Shown here one piece after another: positions 1-9,027 of a stretch of 64,000 bases of DNA. How positions within the stretch are numbered: the stretch's first letter is position 1; every line of letters begins with the position of its first letter. Below the pieces are notes generated by a model. The model made no database searches. It was not told the DNA's origin and saw nothing but the letters and a program-made list of their open reading frames with translations. Source of the stretch: an uncultured Cellulosilyticum sp. (GTDB lineage: Bacteria; Bacillota; Clostridia; Lachnospirales; Cellulosilyticaceae). Both the position numbers and the translations under genes were made by a program. The stretch is from positions 1 through 64,000 of the forward strand of contig CAKVCL010000014.1 in assembly GCA_934725855.1 (NCBI GenBank), given 5' to 3'.

Positions 1-109
1 GTATTTACAGAAATGAATGACTTGGTCACTTGTATTTATTGGAATTTATAAACTACTTTCTTGTAAAGTGGTGTCTAGATTACTTTCTCATTTTAAAAAC
101 TCATTCTTA

Positions 110-139
110 TTGGCTTTAACTCGCCCATTAAAGTATAAT
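110..139 (+). promoter_or_regulatory. Putative sigma-A promoter of the polysaccharide deacetylase gene
   Basis: A TTGGCT -35-like hexamer at 110-115 and a perfect TATAAT at 134-139 are separated by 18 bp. They precede an AAGAGGGG ribosome binding site and the TTG start at 173. The first 110 bases of the window hold no other gene that I can see. Confidence 0.45.
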
Positions 140-172
140 TAATTTAACATAGTTAAGAGGGGCGATATACTT

Positions 173-2170
173 TTGATAAACTTCCACTTTCATAAATTTT
201 ACAACCAAAAGGAACACCTATTCATTGGAGCATTAGGTGTTCTAATCATTATTCTTTCATTTTTATTTCGTGACATTGTTCCGCCAGTAGATTTACCAGA
301 TAATCTAGAAGTTCTTTATCTTGATACATCCTCAAACTTACAACCCACATTTAGAATGCAGGCTCAGCAAACCTATAATTTAGAAACAAACTCCTTCGGA
401 TTTCAGATAGCTCCATCATTTGGGTCAGACCTGTCCCCATCATCGCTATCACTACAAGACCTGTCCCTATCATTTTCTGGGGCAGACCTGTCCCCATTAC
501 TGCAAGACCTGTCCCCACTCCATATCATGGTACAAATAGAATCCAGTAGTCAGATAAGGGCTGAGTTTATTGATGGGTTAGAAATGATGAGCAAGTATTT
601 TCCAACTATTTCTTTGTCACTCATCCCCCATAATATGAGTGACCAATCGTATATATCATGGGGAACTCAATTACATAATCAAATACAGAAGCATCACTTA
701 GATAATGTGACCATTATTTGGTACCCACAGTATACGGATGCCTTAGACTTATATGATTCAGAATTATTTTCTAGTATTGGTGTTGTGATTAGAAACTCTG
801 ATGATCTTGCCATCTTAGATGCACTATATAATCACTTTACATCAGCTGTTTCTTTTTATATAAGAGATGACATTGTTCATTATTATGAGCAGGATTCTGT
901 TACAGCAGTTAAAGTCATCAACATGCTCTATTATCTTTTAGCGGTGAAATATCCTAATATAGATACAATTTTTTCTCCTTATATGAAAAACAAGTTATTT
1001 CCAAAGGATGAATACTATTTGGATCGTGCATCAGATACCCGTTCTATTTGTTGGAGCTTATATCAAAAATTGCTTTCTAAGCCTTGGCTTACTGAATCTG
1101 CTACTGAAGCAATCTCAAATTTTTCTCACTATCGCCCTTTACATTCTTATGATGAAGTATCGGATAAAATAGAAATCATTCTTTCTCCTAATGCAGATAT
1201 CCTTAGCTCTCAGTTTAGTCATTTAACCTATAAAATAAATAGTAATTATCTTGGCATTCAATATACATATCCTTATTTAGTATATCTAGATACAACTTTA
1301 TACCCAAATGGTATATCTAGGCTCAAATTATCCTCATACCAAAATGATCATCAACTTATTACACAATGTCTGGATATTAAAATCAATAATCCAATAAATC
1401 AGGCGCGTAGTAATAGAATAAGAACAATCTATCCTATAGATTCTAAACCAACTTATCATTCAAGCTATATTCCTGTACTAATGTACCATTCCATATTAGA
1501 TAAGGTTACTGAGAAGCAACAAAATAGCTGCGTTGAGGTGGATGTTTTTGAAGCACAAATTAAAGGCTTATTAGAAGCAGGCTATACTCCCATTAATTTT
1601 AAAACATTAAAAGATTATCTGGAGCATAAGTCGGGTCTTCCTAAAAAGCCTATCCTAATTACCATGGATGATGGTTACTTAAATAACTACGAAAAAGCTT
1701 ACCCTATTTATCAAAAATACAACGTTGAAGCAACCTTATTTGTTTCTCCTTATTATATGTTAGAAGAAAACACAGGCAGACACTTCGGTTGGGAAGCTGC
1801 AAGAGAAATGGAAGCTAGCGGATTAATTGACATTCAATCTCATGGATATAATCATACCCCTTTCCCCTATCTCTCACTAAAAGACTTACAGTATCATGTT
1901 TCCCAATCCTTTGGACTCTTAGAAAAAAATCTAGGACCTAGAGATGTCTTTGTGGTAGCTTGTCCACAATTTAGAAATACACCCTCCACTAGAAAACTCC
2001 TCTCTTCACTAGGCATCGATTTTCAAATCACCAAGCTCGCCTGGGTGGGGACAGGTCTGACACCACTTGATACTTGTAATCTAAAACGCATCAATGTTCC
2101 AAATACGATGTCTCCCGAAGAATTGATTCAAAAAATTAACGCACTGACTTATTCTTTTCATCATTCATAG
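173..2170 (+). CDS. Membrane-anchored polysaccharide deacetylase (NodB domain) with repeat-derived DLSP insert
   Basis: Probable cell-surface polysaccharide or peptidoglycan N-deacetylase (carbohydrate esterase 4 family). A membrane segment at residues ~16-33 anchors the N-terminus. Residues ~34-430 match nothing I recognise. The NodB-type domain fills the last ~230 residues: the MYHSI entry motif, ITMDDGY (catalytic Asp plus metal-binding Asp of motif 1), SHGYNHT (the two metal-binding His of motif 2) and a motif-3-like ACPQFRNT. Residues ~84-116 carry four DLSP peptides coded by copies of the dispersed repeat, and a fifth copy codes VGTGLT near residue 626, inside the catalytic domain. The start is TTG behind AAGAGGGG. 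The gene ends at a perfect repeat palindrome shared with the convergent gene. Substrate is not deducible from sequence. Confidence 0.85.
   Translation: MINFHFHKFYNQKEHLFIGALGVLIIILSFLFRDIVPPVDLPDNLEVLYLDTSSNLQPTFRMQAQQTYNLETNSFGFQIAPSFGSDLSPSSLSLQDLSLSFSGADLSPLLQDLSPLHIMVQIESSSQIRAEFIDGLEMMSKYFPTISLSLIPHNMSDQSYISWGTQLHNQIQKHHLDNVTIIWYPQYTDALDLYDSELFSSIGVVIRNSDDLAILDALYNHFTSAVSFYIRDDIVHYYEQDSVTAVKVINMLYYLLAVKYPNIDTIFSPYMKNKLFPKDEYYLDRASDTRSICWSLYQKLLSKPWLTESATEAISNFSHYRPLHSYDEVSDKIEIILSPNADILSSQFSHLTYKINSNYLGIQYTYPYLVYLDTTLYPNGISRLKLSSYQNDHQLITQCLDIKINNPINQARSNRIRTIYPIDSKPTYHSSYIPVLMYHSILDKVTEKQQNSCVEVDVFEAQIKGLLEAGYTPINFKTLKDYLEHKSGLPKKPILITMDDGYLNNYEKAYPIYQKYNVEATLFVSPYYMLEENTGRHFGWEAAREMEASGLIDIQSHGYNHTPFPYLSLKDLQYHVSQSFGLLEKNLGPRDVFVVACPQFRNTPSTRKLLSSLGIDFQITKLAWVGTGLTPLDTCNLKRINVPNTMSPEELIQKINALTYSFHHS
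426..516. repeat. Four in-frame copies of the dispersed REP-like unit (DLSP-coding)
   Basis: Units CAGACCTGTCCCC or CAAGACCTGTCCC lie at 426-438, 455-468, 483-495 and 502-516. Their GAC codons are 30, 27 and 21 bp apart, all multiples of three, so the deacetylase frame stays open and reads D-L-S-P each time. A further copy in the other orientation (GGGGACAGGTCTGAC, 2047-2061) codes GTGLT near the 3' end of the same gene. Confidence 0.9.
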
Positions 2171-2172
2171 AA

Positions 2173-2216
2173 GAGGGGACAGGTCTGGCTTGCAAGCCAG
2201 ACCTGTCCCCTCTTTA
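2173..2216. repeat. Perfect 44-bp REP palindrome at a convergent gene junction (terminator-like)
   Basis: Two head-to-head copies of the repeat form an uninterrupted 44-bp palindrome with arms beginning AAGAGGGGACAGGTCTGG. It starts two bases after the stop codon of the deacetylase gene and ends five bases before the stop of the opposing surface-protein gene. Its position and strength suggest use as a bidirectional terminator, although only short T runs follow. Confidence 0.85.
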
Positions 2217-2221
2217 GCTAA

Positions 2222-3751
2222 CTAAAGTAACATTTTGTCTATATAGTCTTTTTGTAAATCGTATCTTAAGTAATTTATAAGCTGCTCTAATAATGTAGCG
2301 CATTCGGCATAATTGACGGCTTTTTTAGGGTATACATAGCCATTAGCTGAGGTGATGATACCAATTTTTGCTGCTGCATAAACAGAAGGTTTTGCCCATG
2401 CTGCGATTTGGTTGTCATCAATAAATGCTGTGTAACCGTCTGTTGTAATTAATCCTAATCTTTGCAAGCCTATAGCTTTCATATTAATTGAATATAAATA
2501 TTCTCTTGTTAAATATGAATTGCCGTCTAAAGCTCCTCCATCTATTAAGCCTGCATTATAAGCAGCCATTACATATCTATAAGTAGAATCTGTTTTATCT
2601 AAATCTGTAAATGGATTAACTGCTTCTACTTTTTTCTTAGAGGAGCGCTTGCTCGTTTTTTCTTCTTCAGGTAGTTCTAATTGTAATGCTCTTACAAGCA
2701 TCTCTATGTATTGTTTTTTAGTTACATTCATATTGACATTAAATCCTGGTATGCTTTGTGGGAACACTTTCATGCTAAACATCTTTTTGATTTGAGATTC
2801 TGCTGGATGCCCTGCTAAATTTAAAGTAGTTGGGTAAGAAAGTTGTTCAACGGTAGGACTAGTTGTTACGCCAAGCATTCCCGAATGTTCATCATCATAA
2901 AGATCTAAGGCCCCTTGCAAAATATTATAGCTTAATGCCCCTTCACTTCTCATCACTTCTTTATAGTTTCCAGCCATACTAATCGCTGTTGGCTCATTTA
3001 GTCCATATTCAATATCACGATAAACATTATAGGTTGGGGTTTCTTCTACCGCGTAGCCTTCTCCTGAACCTAAGTCTATCGTAATCGTTCTTTTTTGGCT
3101 TTCGGATTTTGCAAAAGCTTGTTCATATCCATAAATAGGTGAACTAACAGCTACTGTAATATTGGCTGCCTGGTCTGAACCGCTTCCCCCCCCCGCACTT
3201 TTATATACTGCACTATAATGTACATCTCCTCTGTAATAAAGTACGCCGGGTGTATAATCTTCTAAGATACTCTTTGAAAAATCAGACAAATCACTATCTA
3301 ACTGATAAGTTTTTCCATTAACTGTAACAATTTCAGTCCATTTTTTGGCTGTTGAATTCTTAGTCGTTTGTTTTAATGTTGGATCGTATTTATACTGAGT
3401 TTCTAGTGTAATATTTCTAGATAATTTTACTGAACCATCTGCATTTTGAGCAGTCATTTTATAAGATTGGTTATAGGTTCCTTCACCTTTTACTTTATCA
3501 ATGGGATCTCCTAGCTTAACTTCAATAGTCCCTTCAACTGTTTCTGCCTTTCCTGATAAGTAGGTATTTTCCTTATAGGGCAAGGTATACTTTGATTGGT
3601 TCTTTTTCTTTCCTGTTTGTGCCATTGAGGTTAATGTTTCCATTTTTATTCCTGTACTAATACCTCCAAAGCATCCCATTTCACCTTCTGCTGCATACGT
3701 GGAGGATGCTAATAACGTAAAACAAACTGCTAGTATAGCTAACTTTTTCAT
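2222..3751 (-). CDS. Secreted SLH-domain surface protein with G9 homopolymer tract
   Basis: Exported protein of 509 residues with a clear signal peptide ending near SSTYA (residues 1-20). The middle region (~30-330) is beta-rich, Thr/Ser/Tyr-rich and not recognised. The C-terminal ~180 residues look like three degenerate S-layer homology modules (for example the NPFTDLDKTDSTYRYVMAAY and FIDDNQIAAWAKPSVYAAA stretches), which would hold the protein on secondary cell-wall polymer. A basic KTSKRSSKKK linker precedes the SLH region. The start has AGGAGG at good spacing. The gene follows the 581-residue secreted protein gene by 10 bp, so they are probably co-transcribed. A run of nine G on the coding strand (3186-3194) codes Gly-Gly-Gly and could slip. 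Molecular function is unknown. Confidence 0.7.
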   Translation of the reverse strand: MKKLAILAVCFTLLASSTYAAEGEMGCFGGISTGIKMETLTSMAQTGKKKNQSKYTLPYKENTYLSGKAETVEGTIEVKLGDPIDKVKGEGTYNQSYKMTAQNADGSVKLSRNITLETQYKYDPTLKQTTKNSTAKKWTEIVTVNGKTYQLDSDLSDFSKSILEDYTPGVLYYRGDVHYSAVYKSAGGGSGSDQAANITVAVSSPIYGYEQAFAKSESQKRTITIDLGSGEGYAVEETPTYNVYRDIEYGLNEPTAISMAGNYKEVMRSEGALSYNILQGALDLYDDEHSGMLGVTTSPTVEQLSYPTTLNLAGHPAESQIKKMFSMKVFPQSIPGFNVNMNVTKKQYIEMLVRALQLELPEEEKTSKRSSKKKVEAVNPFTDLDKTDSTYRYVMAAYNAGLIDGGALDGNSYLTREYLYSINMKAIGLQRLGLITTDGYTAFIDDNQIAAWAKPSVYAAAKIGIITSANGYVYPKKAVNYAECATLLEQLINYLRYDLQKDYIDKMLL

Positions 3752-3761
3752 TTTCTTCCTC

Positions 3762-5507
3762 CTAATTTTCTACTGTAATAATATATCCTGTTACTGTACC
3801 TTTTTCCGTTTTTAGATTTGCGCTAACCATAGCACTAATCGTATCACCCATTTCTAACTTGCTAACTGGAATCACTTTTCCGTTTTTGATAATGACTGTA
3901 TTAGCTCCTATATTGATGGTTGCACCTACATTTTTCTTGCTGTACTCATTCCAGTTCTTTTTGGTTGTATCATAGTAATATGCATCTTTGATTTGTATGC
4001 TATCAGCATTTACTTCATAGACCTGTCCCTTCGTACACTCTGTTACATATGGCATATCAATGACAGCGTAAGACCTGTCCCCTTCTGCTATAACCGTGTA
4101 GACATCTCCCACACTTGTATTGCTACCATAACCTACGAAAGTATTAACCCCATTTGCGACCAGTCCCTCTGTATTGTAGAACTTTGTGCTTGCATCAATT
4201 GAGAAGGTCTGTGGCGTTGGGTGATAATACCATAAGTTGTTTTGTAAAAGTGAGAATGTTTCTACTTGGAATGATTCTGCTGTACTTACTTTCTTAATTC
4301 TACCTCTGTAAACTTGAAGTGAACCTGTAGATATTGGACTACTTGTAATTCTTCCTAATGCTAATTGATTATTATCCGTAAGCACTGCTTGCAAAGTATC
4401 CCCAACCATGATATTGCCACCATTAACAAGCCTATTATCTCTAACAACAATTGAATCTTGATTGATAGTGATATTTTCACCTGAAAGCAACTTGACACTC
4501 GTATTAGTTGCAGCAATAACCTTTGAAGCGGGTAAAGTATTTTGATAGGTACCTTGGAAGTTTAATTTTACAGCACTTTCCCCACCTTTATAACTTTCAG
4601 TGGCTATATAAACATATCCATCTGAATTTTTCATGTACCTATTAATATAATCAAATGAAATTCTGCTCCCTTGTCTATATGCTTCTGCCGAATTAGGATC
4701 GATCCCAATCCTTACTAAATTACTATATGTACTCCATGCTGATTTTCCTAAAGTCTGAGCATTTTTTATATTAATTAACTTCTTAAATGTATCAACAGAT
4801 GTCACTTGTCCTCTGTATAAGTTTGAAATAACTCTTGTATCATTATCTACAACAATTTCAAGTACTTCCTCATCAATAATCCCTTCACCTAAAATCTTCT
4901 CACACACTAAAAACCTTGCCCAGTCACCAACCTTAATTGCACTTGGATTAACTAGCTTGCTCCCCTTAGTTACAGGCGTAGCTGCTTCAATTTCATAGAA
5001 ATAAGTATTTCCCTTTTCATCCTGTAATTGAATACTCAACTCATTGCCTGTATTATAGTTGAAAGAAACAATCTTCCCGTAACGCATGCTATAGTCATTA
5101 TAGGCACTAATATAAGTCACTGCATTCTCTTGGTTTTTTCTAACATAAATACAGTCACCAGCCTTAATATGCTCGATATCTGTATCACGTGGATCATAAG
5201 CAAAATTAGGGAACATTTCATCTAAATAACCAATCTTATTCTCATTTTCATAATAAGGCTGCTTTTCAACTTGCACCTCGTTTTGATAATAATTAACCGT
5301 AACCTCTTGCCCACTACCATTTTTATAAACTAAATACCCCAGCTCGGGACAGTTCTCCACAACAATCCCCCTATCTTCTGTAAAATTATTGTACATAATA
5401 TCACTGTATTCTTGTTGAGTTAAATATGAAGAAACACTTGCCAATGCACATGTACTCATAGACATTGCAAGTACTAAACTACCTACTACATACCACTTTC
5501 TTCTCAT
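3762..5507 (-). CDS. Secreted protein of unknown function, upstream partner of the SLH protein
   Basis: Has a signal peptide (residues 1-24, MRRKWYVV followed by a hydrophobic stretch ending CALAS). The remainder is repetitive beta-strand-rich sequence with recurring V-x-V-G-D-x-(I/L/V) patterns such as IKVGDWARF, IMVGDTLQA and LEMGDTISA, suggesting serial small beta-barrel or OB-like modules. I do not recognise a named family. Start is supported by AGGAGG. It is first in a two-gene unit with the SLH protein. Two copies of the dispersed repeat are in frame at 4019-4030 (KGQV) and 4071-4082 (EGDRS). A third site at 4155-4165 (EGLV) differs from the core by one base. A shared role in the envelope or S-layer is inferred only from context. 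Confidence 0.6.
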   Translation of the reverse strand: MRRKWYVVGSLVLAMSMSTCALASVSSYLTQQEYSDIMYNNFTEDRGIVVENCPELGYLVYKNGSGQEVTVNYYQNEVQVEKQPYYENENKIGYLDEMFPNFAYDPRDTDIEHIKAGDCIYVRKNQENAVTYISAYNDYSMRYGKIVSFNYNTGNELSIQLQDEKGNTYFYEIEAATPVTKGSKLVNPSAIKVGDWARFLVCEKILGEGIIDEEVLEIVVDNDTRVISNLYRGQVTSVDTFKKLINIKNAQTLGKSAWSTYSNLVRIGIDPNSAEAYRQGSRISFDYINRYMKNSDGYVYIATESYKGGESAVKLNFQGTYQNTLPASKVIAATNTSVKLLSGENITINQDSIVVRDNRLVNGGNIMVGDTLQAVLTDNNQLALGRITSSPISTGSLQVYRGRIKKVSTAESFQVETFSLLQNNLWYYHPTPQTFSIDASTKFYNTEGLVANGVNTFVGYGSNTSVGDVYTVIAEGDRSYAVIDMPYVTECTKGQVYEVNADSIQIKDAYYYDTTKKNWNEYSKKNVGATINIGANTVIIKNGKVIPVSKLEMGDTISAMVSANLKTEKGTVTGYIITVEN

Positions 5508-5584
5508 TAAAATGCCTCCTAAATATTAATAACCTTAACTTGTATATCGACCCACCTTCTTAATTCTTTATAGCCAGTATAGTC

Positions 5585-5658
5585 AGGGACAGGTTTAACT
5601 TTGTTGTATTGTGTGGTGTTTTGTGGGGACAGGTCTTATAGGTAGGGACAGGTCTGAC
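5585..5658. repeat. Three REP-like units in the intergenic region upstream of the surface-protein operon
   Basis: Direct-orientation copies AGGGACAGGTTT (5585-5596), GGGGACAGGTCTTA (5625-5638) and AGGGACAGGTCTGAC (5644-5658) fill the gap between galU and the secreted-protein gene. They are spaced 40 and 19 bp and are not paired as a palindrome. Confidence 0.85.
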
Positions 5659-5694
5659 AAACAGACTAAAAAAAGTACTACGGTTAGGTAGCAC

Positions 5695-6567
5695 TTAAAA
5701 ATGTTTAATTATATTTTTTAGATATTCTTCAAATTCATCTTTTAGTTCGGGTCTTTTCAAGGCAAATTCTACGGTTGCTTGTAAAAAACCCATTTTATTT
5801 CCTACATCATATCGGCGTCCTACAAAATCGTAGGCATACATGCTTTCAACTTTAGCTAATTTATTTAGCGCATCTGTCAGTTGAACTTCTCCACCTGCTC
5901 CTATTTCTTGTTTTTCAAGGAAATCAAAGATTTTTGGTGTAATAATGTATCGACCTAATACCGCTACATTGCTAGGTGCTTCATCTATTGATGGTTTTTC
6001 TACCATGTCTTTTACTTCGTATACTTGTTTTTCTAACTGAGTTCCAGCAATAATTCCGTATTTATTAACATCTTTATGCTCAACTGTCTGTACTCCTAAT
6101 ACGGATGCTCCATATTTTTCATATACTTCTATCATTTGTTTTAATGCTGGCTTTTCAGCATCTATCACATCGTCTCCCAAAAGCACTGCAAAGGGTTCAT
6201 CCCCGATAAATGTTCTTGCAGTTAGTACCGCATGTCCTAACCCTTTTGGTTCTTTTTGTCTAATATAATAGATATTTGCTATTTGAGATACAGAGCGAGC
6301 TATTTCTAAGAGTTCTTTATTTTTCTTTTTCTCTAATTCCATTTCAAGCTCTACGGATTTGTCAAAATGGTCCTCAATAGCTTTTTTAGTTCTTCCCGTT
6401 ACAATAATAATATCTTCTATCCCAGATGCAACGGCTTCTTCCACGATATATTGAATCGTTGGTTTGTCTACAATCGGTAACATTTCCTTAGGTTGTGCCT
6501 TTGTAGCAGGCAAAAATCTCGTTCCTAATCCTGCTGCTGGTATAATTGCTTTTTTAATAGTTTTCAC
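5695..6567 (-). CDS. galU: UTP--glucose-1-phosphate uridylyltransferase
   Basis: Makes UDP-glucose from UTP and glucose-1-phosphate for glycolipid, capsule and wall polymer synthesis in the cytoplasm. The nucleotidyltransferase signature [20 protein letters not shown] is at the N-terminus, followed by EMLPIVDKP. Further family blocks are ILLGDD-type (VLLGDDVI), VEKP and GGEIQLTD-type ([10 protein letters not shown]). Length of 290 residues is normal. A longer reading frame from 6576 is possible, but that GTG sits inside the ribosome binding site; the GTG at 6567 has GAGGTG six bases upstream and gives the family's usual N-terminal spacing, so I chose it. It is followed upstream by a DUF1934 gene. 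Confidence 0.93.
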   Translation of the reverse strand: MKTIKKAIIPAAGLGTRFLPATKAQPKEMLPIVDKPTIQYIVEEAVASGIEDIIIVTGRTKKAIEDHFDKSVELEMELEKKKNKELLEIARSVSQIANIYYIRQKEPKGLGHAVLTARTFIGDEPFAVLLGDDVIDAEKPALKQMIEVYEKYGASVLGVQTVEHKDVNKYGIIAGTQLEKQVYEVKDMVEKPSIDEAPSNVAVLGRYIITPKIFDFLEKQEIGAGGEVQLTDALNKLAKVESMYAYDFVGRRYDVGNKMGFLQATVEFALKRPELKDEFEEYLKNIIKHF

Positions 6568-6596
6568 TTTCTTCACCTCTCCCTACTCAATCATTA

Positions 6597-6995
6597 CTAA
6601 TTAGCCATTATTATAAATACGTTGTCGCTAATTTTTTCATCTTCCATAATCATACTATATTCAATGCAAATTTTTACACCTTTTTCAAGTAAATAAACTT
6701 CTATATTATTAGTCTCTATGTCTATTAACATGTTACCAAAAGGTGTTCCATATAAACATCTTTTTATTTCTTCTTTATTAAACTGCAACGTTCCATTCAT
6801 TGCACCTACTCTTTTTACAGATACCCCTTTTTCAAAAGCCTTTATGGTTGTACTTGTTTGGGTTTGCTCATCTTTATATAAAATATAAATATCATTCTCT
6901 TTAACGGCTATTTTGCCACTGAATGTATTTTCTGATTCATCTGTATGAGTAGAGTAAATTTGTTTGTCATATACTCTTATCTGCATGTCTTTCAT
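6597..6995 (-). CDS. DUF1934 (YwiB-like) small beta-barrel protein
   Basis: A 132-residue cytoplasmic protein without signal peptide or membrane segment. The order of strands and the phrases FSGKI, YILYKD, IKAFEKG, VKRVGAM and CIEYSM fit the DUF1934/YwiB family, predicted to have a calycin-like beta-barrel and of unknown biochemical role. The ribosome binding site is AGGAG. It lies 20 bp upstream of galU on the same strand, and is separated from ddl by a terminator hairpin, so it may begin the galU transcript. Family assignment is from memory of the pattern, moderately sure. Confidence 0.65.
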   Translation of the reverse strand: MKDMQIRVYDKQIYSTHTDESENTFSGKIAVKENDIYILYKDEQTQTSTTIKAFEKGVSVKRVGAMNGTLQFNKEEIKRCLYGTPFGNMLIDIETNNIEVYLLEKGVKICIEYSMIMEDEKISDNVFIIMAN

Positions 6996-7034
6996 TATAA
7001 TTCTCCTAAATAAAACTTTTATGAATAAAACAAA

Positions 7035-7063
7035 GGATATTTAGGTATAACCCCTAAATATCC
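7035..7063 (-). terminator. Rho-independent terminator downstream of ddl
   Basis: Eleven-bp stem (GGATATTTAGG, 7035-7045, with CCTAAATATCC, 7053-7063), 7-nt loop, followed on the minus strand by TTTGTTTTATT. It lies just after the ddl stop codon. Confidence 0.8.
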
Positions 7064-7086
7064 TCCTCCATTTAGTTGGTATATTT

Positions 7087-8139
7087 TTATAAACTCGCTA
7101 ATTCAATTAGTTTTGTTACGATCTCTGTTACCGTTAATCCTGTTTCCTTAAATAACATTGGATACATACTAATTGGTGTAAACCCTGGAAGTGTATTTAA
7201 TTCATTAAAAATGATTCCTCCATCTTCTTTAACAAAGAAATCAATTCTTGAAATACCCTTTCCTTCTACTGCATCAAATACATCTCTTGCATATGCTCTA
7301 ATTTTTTCTTTTATCTCAACTGGTAAATCCGCATTTACAACTGTCTTAGACTCACTATTATTATATTTAGCATCAAAGTCATAAAATTCAGCAGCGGCTA
7401 AAATTTCTCCTACACCTGATACAGTTACATCTTCGTTACCCATAACTGCTGTTTCCACTTCTCTACCTACAATGGTTTCTTCAACAAGCACTTTTTTGTC
7501 TTGTGTCATAGCATTTTTTAACCCAGCAATCAATTCTTCTCTGTTGTGAGCCTTAGAAATTCCAACAGATGAGCCAGCATTGGCTGGTTTAATAAAATAT
7601 GGATAACCAAATGCTGCTTCAATTTTACTAATAACTTCATCTTGATTTTGAAGCTCTTTTTCCTTTACTATAACATATTTAGCCTGAGGCACCCCTTTAG
7701 TAGCAACCGCAATTTTAGTAAATGCCTTATCCATTGATACTGCTGATGCAAGAACGCCACATCCTACGAAAGGAATTTGTGCCAACTGACATAAACCTTG
7801 AATCGTCCCATCCTCGCCATTTTTTCCATGTAATACTGGGAAAACGACATCTATTTTTATTGTACTTACTTTATTAGACTCTGGTCCACAAACAATCAAT
7901 GACTTTTGTATTGTATCTGGACTTAAAATAGCAGGCACGCCACTTTCTTGCCATCCATTATTGGTCAAGTCAAAATCTTCACCTGTATATAATAACCATT
8001 TTCCCTCTTTAGTAATCCCTACTGGATGAACTTCATATTGCTCTTTATCAATATTATTCAAAATAGTAGTTGCAGACTTTAAAGATACATCATGTTCAGA
8101 TGAACGCCCACCAAATAATACTAAAACACTCTTTTTCAT
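7087..8139 (-). CDS. ddl: D-alanine--D-alanine ligase
   Basis: ATP-grasp enzyme that joins two D-Ala for peptidoglycan precursor synthesis. N-terminal VLFGGRSSEHDVSLKSA is the family hallmark. ATP-binding segments include YFIKPANAGSSVGISKA and the VEETIVGREVE block, and the C-terminal metal-binding motif is FNELNTLPGFT. The pair HGKNGEDGTIQG and VGCGVLASAVSMDK is also typical. At 350 residues the length is normal. The start has AGGAGG. The gene appears monocistronic, with its own terminator downstream and three repeat copies upstream. Whether it makes D-Ala-D-Ala or D-Ala-D-Ser/Lac cannot be judged confidently from the omega-loop here; D-Ala is the default. Confidence 0.93.
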   Translation of the reverse strand: MKKSVLVLFGGRSSEHDVSLKSATTILNNIDKEQYEVHPVGITKEGKWLLYTGEDFDLTNNGWQESGVPAILSPDTIQKSLIVCGPESNKVSTIKIDVVFPVLHGKNGEDGTIQGLCQLAQIPFVGCGVLASAVSMDKAFTKIAVATKGVPQAKYVIVKEKELQNQDEVISKIEAAFGYPYFIKPANAGSSVGISKAHNREELIAGLKNAMTQDKKVLVEETIVGREVETAVMGNEDVTVSGVGEILAAAEFYDFDAKYNNSESKTVVNADLPVEIKEKIRAYARDVFDAVEGKGISRIDFFVKEDGGIIFNELNTLPGFTPISMYPMLFKETGLTVTEIVTKLIELASL

Positions 8140-8244
8140 TTTGCTGCCTCCTAAGACCTATTAAATCTCTCATTTTATATAATATACTCTTCATTTATTA
8201 TATTTTATTACTTAACTAAAGATTATTCAACTAATATGTTCAGC

Positions 8245-8305
8245 CGGGACAGGTTTTACACACTCAGCAGGGACAGGTCTTGCAGTTGATGGGGACAGGT
8301 CTGAT
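8245..8305. repeat. Three direct REP-like units between ddl and spoIIR
   Basis: Units CGGGACAGGTTTTA (8245-8258), AGGGACAGGTCTTGCA (8269-8284) and GGGGACAGGTCTGAT (8291-8305), spaced 22-24 bp. The last ends five bases before the spoIIR stop codon. They lie on the 3' side of spoIIR and the RAYT gene. The rest of the 170-bp gap is plain AT-rich sequence. Confidence 0.85.
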
Positions 8306-8309
8306 TTTT

Positions 8310-8966
8310 TTATCTCTTTTTCTTGTAATCATCCTTACAAATGACTGAATTTATAGCATCAACTACTCTAAATTTTACTACATATTTTTTGTCCTTATTC
8401 TTGACTACTAACTTATATTGCTCTTCATTTAGATTTTTCTTTAATTGTTCCTTTCCTTCAAGTGGCACCACGCCAGATGCTGCATCTATATAGCATAATG
8501 GTGGATACATCACACACCACCAATTTTCTCCTTTACCTTCACCAATAATAACACGACATGCCTCGTATTCTCCTGAAGGCAAAATTACATCTCCATATGC
8601 CTTTGCTGGGAAGTTTGCCTTGTCTAGATTTACATATATTTGGTATTCCATACCATATTTTTTTACCACTTCTTGTGCTACATTTTTTATATTTGGTAAG
8701 CACATATTTATTATTTTTCTTGTTTCTTCTATACTCTTGCTTTCTTTAAGCAGTGGTTCCATGTAATGTATAATCTCATCTTTGACCTGCTGCTTTAATA
8801 ATTGGTCTTCCGTAGTGTCACTATTAGCAACAACATGAAATCTAATCATTTCATTTGAAAGTGTATCTGTCGTCTTCTTTGAATTATATGCTAAAATGCC
8901 AATAAATGTTATCATCGCCACAATACCTATCATTATTATCTCTGTATAATTTTTACTCTTTATCAT
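8310..8966 (-). CDS. spoIIR: Stage II sporulation protein R
   Basis: Forespore-made signalling protein secreted to the intermembrane space, where it activates SpoIIGA to process pro-sigma-E in the mother cell. Single N-terminal membrane/signal segment (residues ~8-27), then the family blocks IRFHVVANSD, DEIIHYMEPLL and ENWWCVMYPPLCYID. The 218-residue length is normal. A sigma-F-type promoter lies directly upstream, overlapping the 3' end of the transposase gene. Ribosome binding site GGGGA. This gene marks the host as a spore former. Confidence 0.95.
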   Translation of the reverse strand: MIKSKNYTEIIMIGIVAMITFIGILAYNSKKTTDTLSNEMIRFHVVANSDTTEDQLLKQQVKDEIIHYMEPLLKESKSIEETRKIINMCLPNIKNVAQEVVKKYGMEYQIYVNLDKANFPAKAYGDVILPSGEYEACRVIIGEGKGENWWCVMYPPLCYIDAASGVVPLEGKEQLKKNLNEEQYKLVVKNKDKKYVVKFRVVDAINSVICKDDYKKKR

Positions 8967-8997
8967 GATTATTTTCCCCTTTCAAAATTTTATATTT

Positions 8998-9027
8998 GAT
9001 TATCCCCTAATATAAGTTTAATTATTC
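8998..9027 (-). promoter_or_regulatory. Sigma-F-like promoter of spoIIR
   Basis: On the minus strand GAATA (9027-9023) is followed after exactly 15 bp by GGGGATAATC (9007-8998). This fits the known sigma-F/sigma-G pattern (GNATA-like -35; GGNNANANT -10) except for the last base. The -10 is about 32 bp before the spoIIR start. The -35 overlaps the stop codon region of the RAYT gene at 9022. Confidence 0.55.
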
